Shown here one piece after another: positions 15,363 through 19,739 of a DNA stretch of 19,739 nucleotides; positions within the stretch are counted from its first letter, which is position 1; each line of letters opens with the position of its first letter. The DNA comes from CAZOGW01 sp964579415 (GTDB lineage: Bacteria; Actinomycetota; Acidimicrobiia; Spongiisociales; UBA5794), in the NCBI GenBank assembly GCA_964579415.1, contig CAZOGW010000051.1, positions 1 through 19,739 on the forward strand, given 5' to 3'. Both the position numbers and the translations under genes were made by a program. The notes beneath the pieces are model-generated. The model was given only the letters and a program-made list of their open reading frames with translations. It did not search any database and had not been told where the DNA came from.

Positions 15363-16268
15363 TCAGGCTGCGTGGGAGCGGAAGATTTCCCGCCGGTGGA
15401 AGCCGAGGTACTCAGCGGACGGTCGCCGTTCCGGCTGTTCAGGGAGCTGGAGTGCGGCCCCCTCCTCGATGAGGATCGTGGTTCCCCCAGGTGAATTGGT
15501 CATGCTGGGGAGCAGCAAAGGGGAGCGGCGGATCACCAGTTGATGCCCAATGGGGACCAACGTGAACATCCCTGCGTCGAAGAGGCGATGGACCGTGGGG
15601 GTCATCGATATGCCGTTGGAGACTCGGTCTGGTCCTTGATTCGAGACGGGTCGGACATGAGCGGCTTCCAGCAGGCCATGGAGCCGGGAGGCGGGGTTGG
15701 GTCCTGCTGTGAGCCCGGTGACAGCGCAGCGGAAGTCATAGGCGGACAACACGCCGTCTCGGAACTGCGCGTCGCGGTGGAGTCTGGTGACGAGTTGCCG
15801 ATCCCGCTCCGGGAGGTCCACGGCGGCCTCCTCCAGGGGCCAACTGATGTCCAGGCCGGAATGGCCATTGCCGAGGCGGAGAATCTCGAGGGCGTTCTGC
15901 CGTGGGATCCTTCGAACCGCCCGGCCCTGGAGTGCCGCTCCCCACCGGCGCCGGTCCAGATCGCGGAGCCGATGCTCGACGGGCATGCCTTCCATCTCGA
16001 ATGGGACCGGCCGGTCGAAGGAAACCAACCCGGGACCGAGGTCGACGCCGTAGCGGCCGTCCGCTTGCGGGGTCGGACGCGAGGCGAGGGTAGCCCAGGC
16101 CACGTACGCCCGGCGGCCTCCGTTTCTCCTGGGCTCGTATATCAGCGCGACGCATTCGCCGGGAACGAGGCCTTCGAAGACGTTGAGGTAGTTGCGGGGA
16201 AATTCGTAGCTGTGGGCCGTGTCGGCGTAACCGCTACCCTCTCTCATCTCGAGAATGAGGAACTCCAC
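15363..16268 (-). CDS. HNH endonuclease with PUA/EVE-like N-terminal domain
   Basis: A predicted 301-residue nuclease. The C-terminal half is an HNH_2-type domain: FRCAVTG (179-185), then EAAHVRPVS with His204, then DRVSNGISMTPTVHRLFDAG with Asn218 and His227, the arrangement that coordinates the catalytic metal. The N-terminal half (about 1-120) contains YEFPRNYLNVFEG, ALIYEPRR and AYVAWATL, the pattern of PUA/EVE-like domains that in some bacterial nucleases read modified bases. A type IV-like restriction role is therefore plausible; this is inference. I chose the GTG at 16268 because it opens directly with a hydrophobic strand (MEFLILEM). A TTG at 16304 would add 12 residues, and an ATG at 16247 would remove that strand. 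It is on the operon strand but separated from it by 479 bases, so it is probably an independent defence gene. Confidence 0.8.
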   Translation of the reverse strand: MEFLILEMREGSGYADTAHSYEFPRNYLNVFEGLVPGECVALIYEPRRNGGRRAYVAWATLASRPTPQADGRYGVDLGPGLVSFDRPVPFEMEGMPVEHRLRDLDRRRWGAALQGRAVRRIPRQNALEILRLGNGHSGLDISWPLEEAAVDLPERDRQLVTRLHRDAQFRDGVLSAYDFRCAVTGLTAGPNPASRLHGLLEAAHVRPVSNQGPDRVSNGISMTPTVHRLFDAGMFTLVPIGHQLVIRRSPLLLPSMTNSPGGTTILIEEGAALQLPEQPERRPSAEYLGFHRREIFRSHAA

Positions 16269-16449
16269 GACGGCAGCTAACGGCCTGCACAACCTCCGTC
16301 GCAAGTCCGTGTGTTGTGAGTCAGGGGTTCGGGATGGCGTCGGCGGAGCGCTTTCCCATCACCGGCCAAGGCATCCTGAGTCGCGCACCGCGCATGTGGG
16401 TGCCTCACGTCGCCCCCCGCGACTGCCAGGACCCCGGTTACCCGCGAGG
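16269..16449. other. gap between the mobilization module and the HNH gene
   Basis: No gene is visible in these 181 bases. On the minus strand they follow the last mobilization-module gene and precede the HNH gene. GTCGC (16409-16413) can pair with GCGAC (16419-16423) around a run of five C on the plus strand, which could act as a terminator for the mobilization operon. A promoter for the HNH gene must lie here if it is not read through; I see no convincing one. Confidence 0.3.
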
Positions 16450-16989
16450 TCACCGCATGCCGCGGTGCCGATCCTCCATAGAGCCGGGTATCGGAACCGC
16501 TCGCAGGGTCGGAGCCGACAGGCGGTCCTGGGTGAGCGGGTCATCTGCGAGGGAATCTCGCGACAGGGCGTCGCCCTGCAGCGTTGCCGCGGGCCCCGCC
16601 TCCCTGCTCGCCGGGCGCATTTCGAGATGCCGCACGATCGTCCCGGCTCCGGTGTCGGCCGTGCGGCCAGGGCAGGCGGCTTTGGACGCTCGCGACCCAC
16701 TCCCTTCAGTCTGCGCGGCCGTCCTGCCGATGCCTGCCACGCTGGCTGTCCGATCGGAGGTGGAGGAGCCCTGTTGGACGGCCAGGAAGTCCTGTGCGTG
16801 GTCCATGCCCTCGGCCCGAGCCGCTCGGTCGGTGCCTTGGGTGGAACGACGCTGCCCGTAGAACAGGTAGTTGGTGAGCAACCCTTGGACGGTCTGGCTC
16901 ATCGCGGCGAGCCTGGGACCGAGCTCTGCCGCTGGGTCGGGGTCGTCACCGAGGTTCACGCTCGACTGGGGGTTGTGAGGGTTGTGCAT
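16450..16989 (-). CDS. small hypothetical protein of the mobilization module
   Basis: I do not recognise this 179-residue protein. The start is well supported: the ATG at 16989 has a GAGGAAC ribosome-binding sequence (about 16995-17001) at good distance and begins 20 bases after the relaxase stop. The frame is also open far upstream inside the relaxase gene, but that part is a shadow. The first 65 residues look folded (MSQTVQGLLTNYLFYGQRR, then a helix ending DHAQDFLAVQQ). The rest is rich in Ser, Thr, Arg, Gly and Asp without hydrophobic segments, suggesting a disordered tail. There is no signal peptide or membrane segment. Position suggests an accessory role in transfer, or simply a linked mobile-element gene. 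A six-base hairpin (16451-16467) overlaps its last codons. Confidence 0.65.
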   Translation of the reverse strand: MHNPHNPQSSVNLGDDPDPAAELGPRLAAMSQTVQGLLTNYLFYGQRRSTQGTDRAARAEGMDHAQDFLAVQQGSSTSDRTASVAGIGRTAAQTEGSGSRASKAACPGRTADTGAGTIVRHLEMRPASREAGPAATLQGDALSRDSLADDPLTQDRLSAPTLRAVPIPGSMEDRHRGMR

Positions 16990-17009
16990 CGGTAGTTCCT
17001 CTCGATCTG

Positions 17010-18911
17010 TCAGTGCAATGGGGTTGCAGCGGCGTGGCGATAGCGGGCATCGAGACCGACAACACGTGCTGCCGCGTCGTGCTCTCCGGCGGCGCGTGCA
17101 GCCGATAAAAGCCTCCCGGCCGCTTCCCGCCACTCGACTGCGGCCTGGTCGTGGGCTGCGAGGGCGGCGCTGAGGCGGGCTTCCTCCTGCTTGGCGGCGG
17201 CGATCCAGGGGTTGAGCTGGATTTCGACGTACCACCCGGCTGCAGCGTCTTGCGCGGTCAACTGCTGTCGACGGGCGGAGTGTTCGCGATGCACCTGGCC
17301 TGCCCGCTCCAGCGCGGCCGTGTAGGTCTTGATGTCGCGGGTGGTCAGCGCGATGGCCACTGCGGCGGTGCCGACGTACTGGGCGCCGCCCGGTGAGGTC
17401 AGGTACTTGGGGACGTGCGGACGGACGGCCAGGGTGGCCGCCCACCGATCCACGGCGTCGCCGTGGGCGGTCATGGCGGTGGCTTCGGCTCTGTTGGCGG
17501 CCAGCTGGTCGTCGATCTGGTCGAGGTAGCCGACGGCGACGTCGAGCTGGGCTCGGACATCGTCGAGTGCGGATCGCACCTCGGCTGGTGGGGCGGGGAT
17601 GCCTCCGGTGGCGGCGATGGCCGAGTACAGGTAGGCCGCATCTGACCAGACTCCGTGCCAGCCGCGGGATCGTTCCAGGGTCCAGGCGACCTGCCAGAAC
17701 GCGTCGCGTAGCCAGTATGCGAGGCTGGGGTCTGCGTTCGGTCCGGCGGTGATCAGCTGGCGGTCGGCGGCGATGACCTGTTCGATGAACTCGATTCCCC
17801 AGCCTGCGGCTGCCATTGTGGCCCGGTCGATCATCGCTCGTCCCTCCTGCCCGTCGACGATATGCAGGCCGTCTGACATCGCCTTGGCGGTGATGTGCGC
17901 GGTCAGCGCGGGCCACGTGCAGTCGGTTCCGAGCTGCCTGCCGGCGTACGCCTTCGGTCGTCGGGCATCCCGTCCGGCGGGGGCGACGATGCTCCAGCCG
18001 GTGATTCGGTTGGGGTTGGTCTGCGAGTAGCGCAGCCGCACCTGGTAGCCCTGCTCCTCCACCAGCGTGACCATGTGCTCGCCGGAGATGGCCCGGGCCG
18101 CCGCAGAGAGGACCGCGGCTCGCGTGCGGCCCTGCCGGGTCCAGATCCGATCCCGGCCCTCCTGCTGTACACGCCCCCACATCTCCGCACTCATGCCCGC
18201 AGGCCGCGGGTACGGGGCCGGCGACTTGGCTGTGGCTGCCATGTCCCCTCGGCGGGACGGTCGATCCGCCCGAACGCCCTCTGACGGGTCGGTGGGGCTG
18301 GTGCGTCCCCGGCCGGGGACCAGTCCGTACTCCTGCTCGGCCCAGCGGGCGGCGGCCTGGGCGGCGAACACGTCGTTGTGGGTCGAGGCCCGCTTCCCGC
18401 TCGGCCGCGTGAGGACGGCCATCACGTGGATGTGGTCGGCGCCGGCCTCGTTGGTGCCGTGCCGGACAGCGACCCACGGAACCGGATCGCCGGAGCCCGC
18501 TGGGTGCAGCCCCGTCTGCTGCATGAGTCGGGTGGCGATCTGCTGCCATTGGGCGTCGGTGAGCAGTCCGTCCTCGGGGTGCGCACTCATGACTGTGTGC
18601 CAGACCAGGTTGCGCGCCTGCCCGGCGGACTCCAGCCCGACGCCAATACACGCCTCATGCCCGATCTGGTTCCCCAGCGCGTGCAGGTCCTGCCAGGTGT
18701 GGTCCGGGTCGGTCCAGTCCACGCCGGCGCACCGCTGGACCCACGCCACGGTGCGGGCCGGGTCCCAGGCGCTGACGACCCTGGGCTGGGTGTGCCGATT
18801 GCCGGGCTGCCCGGGGGTGTGCTGGTCGCCGGGACCGAGCAGGTAGGCCATCAGCTTGCGCGCCGAGGCGCGCGTCGGACCGCCTTTGCGCGGCAGTACC
18901 TTGACGATCAC
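17010..18911 (-). CDS. relaxase / mobilization nuclease
   Basis: Relaxases nick the transfer origin through a tyrosine and pilot the single strand into the recipient. This 633-residue protein begins MIVKVLPRKGG and has the expected N-terminal nuclease layout: a candidate tyrosine at 23 (LMAYLLGPG), WHTVMSAHPEDG (105-115), and a three-histidine metal motif made of His151 (AVRHGTNEAG) and His160/His162 (ADHIHVMAVL). The C-terminal 400 residues resemble the long helical extension of actinobacterial relaxases, including ITGWSIVAP around position 350. I chose the GTG at 18911 because it overlaps the stop of the upstream gene as GTGA and immediately starts conserved sequence; the frame's earlier ATG at 19148 only adds Arg/Gly-rich shadow. 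Neighbours are a MobC-like gene upstream and a small unknown protein downstream. No helicase, primase or coupling-protein gene is present in the window. Confidence 0.85.
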   Translation of the reverse strand: MIVKVLPRKGGPTRASARKLMAYLLGPGDQHTPGQPGNRHTQPRVVSAWDPARTVAWVQRCAGVDWTDPDHTWQDLHALGNQIGHEACIGVGLESAGQARNLVWHTVMSAHPEDGLLTDAQWQQIATRLMQQTGLHPAGSGDPVPWVAVRHGTNEAGADHIHVMAVLTRPSGKRASTHNDVFAAQAAARWAEQEYGLVPGRGRTSPTDPSEGVRADRPSRRGDMAATAKSPAPYPRPAGMSAEMWGRVQQEGRDRIWTRQGRTRAAVLSAAARAISGEHMVTLVEEQGYQVRLRYSQTNPNRITGWSIVAPAGRDARRPKAYAGRQLGTDCTWPALTAHITAKAMSDGLHIVDGQEGRAMIDRATMAAAGWGIEFIEQVIAADRQLITAGPNADPSLAYWLRDAFWQVAWTLERSRGWHGVWSDAAYLYSAIAATGGIPAPPAEVRSALDDVRAQLDVAVGYLDQIDDQLAANRAEATAMTAHGDAVDRWAATLAVRPHVPKYLTSPGGAQYVGTAAVAIALTTRDIKTYTAALERAGQVHREHSARRQQLTAQDAAAGWYVEIQLNPWIAAAKQEEARLSAALAAHDQAAVEWREAAGRLLSAARAAGEHDAAARVVGLDARYRHAAATPLH

Positions 18912-19738
18912 GTCCCGTTCACCGCCCACTGCGCGGCCCACCCCAAGGTGAGGAACACGCCGGGGATCGCCGCCCGGACGTCGAGCAGCGTCTCGACCGG
19001 CCCGCGGGCGGCCAGTGCCTGCTGCATCAGCATCTCGGCCTCGGCCAGCTCGCCAGCCACCCCCTGCCACCGGCTCTCGGCCAGTGGCGCGTCGGCGCTC
19101 ACGAACTCGGCGAGACGGGTGGCGGTGGCGCGCACCAGGTCCAGGCACCGGCGCAGCAGCTCGACCTCAGTAGCCGCCCGCGTATCGGCGAGCGTCAAGG
19201 TGGCGGCCGTCGCCAGGGCGGCTCCGGCATAGTCCGACGGCGCCCACCCGCCGGCCTGGCAAGCCCGGACCAAGAGCTCGTGAGAGTCGGGAGTGAGCAG
19301 GAGCTTGGCCCGATGCCGGCCATCGCGTGGATGCCCGTCTGGCTTGCCGGCCGCCCGCCGCCGTGCACGCGGCCCGAGCATGTCGACCATCGCTCCCACC
19401 GCCCCGATCACCTCCCGACAGCGGCGACGCTCCAACTCCGAGACCTGCTCGATCTGCTCCACCAGCACCGCGCCGCCGCGGGCGACGGTCTCGGCGACCC
19501 GCTCCGAACTGCCGGCCGGGGCTCGGGGCTCCAGTGCCACGTAGGCCCAGAACACCGACTGCCAGCGCTCCAGCAGCGCCCGCCACAGCCCACCTCGCTG
19601 CGTGTACCGGTCCGGCGCAGGCGCTTCGCCGAGGACCGCGGCCAGGACCTCCGCGGTCCACGTGGCCGGCGGGATGCCCGCCAGGGCAGTCGCCCCCGCG
19701 ATCTGGGCCCACTCCGGTCCCGACCAGGAGGGGCGGAC
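18908..19738 (-). CDS. MobC-like plasmid mobilization accessory protein (5' partial)
   Basis: The frame is open to the edge of the window, giving at least 276 residues; the true start may lie outside. An ATG at 19555 exists, but upstream residues (WSGPEWAQIAGATALAGIPP and on) are protein-like, so the gene probably begins further right. The middle part, RDGRHRAKLLLTPDSHELLV then RACQAGGWAPSDYAGAAL, resembles the short strand-helix-helix core of MobC-type relaxosome proteins, which bind near the transfer origin and assist the relaxase. Long Ala/Leu/Glu-rich helices flank it. It overlaps the relaxase start by four bases (GTGA), so the two are translationally coupled. MobC assignment rests on this motif and context, so it is moderate. 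Confidence 0.6.
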   Translation of the reverse strand, partial: VRPSWSGPEWAQIAGATALAGIPPATWTAEVLAAVLGEAPAPDRYTQRGGLWRALLERWQSVFWAYVALEPRAPAGSSERVAETVARGGAVLVEQIEQVSELERRRCREVIGAVGAMVDMLGPRARRRAAGKPDGHPRDGRHRAKLLLTPDSHELLVRACQAGGWAPSDYAGAALATAATLTLADTRAATEVELLRRCLDLVRATATRLAEFVSADAPLAESRWQGVAGELAEAEMLMQQALAARGPVETLLDVRAAIPGVFLTLGWAAQWAVNGT

Positions 19739-19739
19739 T

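Noticed and set aside
16451..16467. CACCGC/GCGGTG hairpin as a terminator
   Set aside because: It lies in the last codons of a gene, has only six pairs and no T-run; too weak to call as a separate terminator.
16990..18651. Long minus-strand frame continuous with the 16450-16989 gene
   Set aside because: It overlaps the relaxase in another frame and is Arg/Pro/His-rich. Only the part after the ATG at 16989, which has a ribosome-binding site, looks real.

Overview
The window is high-GC DNA with densely packed, mostly overlapping genes, GTG starts and strong G/C preference at third codon positions. This points to an actinomycete, but I cannot name a genus. It reads as a defence island inside a mobilizable or integrative-conjugative element: a mobilization module lies at the right edge, a small broken-looking gene at the left edge, and at least three layers of DNA defence lie between them.

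Layout, left to right. Positions 1-560 hold the tail of a possible upstream gene and a small hypothetical gene that appears frameshifted. Positions 557-3526 are a type II restriction-modification cluster: a Vsr mismatch endonuclease (minus strand), then divergently a 5-methylcytosine methyltransferase and a NaeI-like type IIE restriction endonuclease (plus strand). A 65-base convergent gap with hairpins separates it from a four-gene minus-strand operon (14883 down to 3592). In order of transcription this encodes a 1587-residue protein with an N-terminal Hsp90/sacsin-type ATPase fold and a C-terminal SF2 helicase, a compact UvrD-like SF1 helicase, a DrmA-type helicase, and a DrmB (DUF1998) protein. 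Each of the three junctions is an exact 8-base start/stop overlap. Upstream lies a gene-poor stretch with perfect palindromes (14884-15362), then an HNH endonuclease with a PUA/EVE-like N-terminal domain (minus strand). Positions 16450-19739 carry the mobilization module (minus strand): a MobC-like accessory protein (5' end outside the window), a relaxase starting at a GTGA overlap, and a small protein of unknown function.

How they probably work together. DrmA and DrmB are the conserved core of DISARM. The operon lacks the DrmC phospholipase-D-like nuclease and has no methyltransferase of its own; instead it has a HATPase-helicase fusion and a UvrD-like helicase. I see this as a DISARM-related system of non-canonical composition. 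The neighbouring 5mC methyltransferase most simply partners the NaeI-like enzyme, with Vsr correcting T:G mismatches that arise from 5mC deamination, but it could also mark self DNA for the helicase operon. The HNH protein may be a modification-dependent nuclease, giving protection against both unmodified and modified invading DNA. No tRNA, rRNA, CRISPR array or insertion sequence was recognised.
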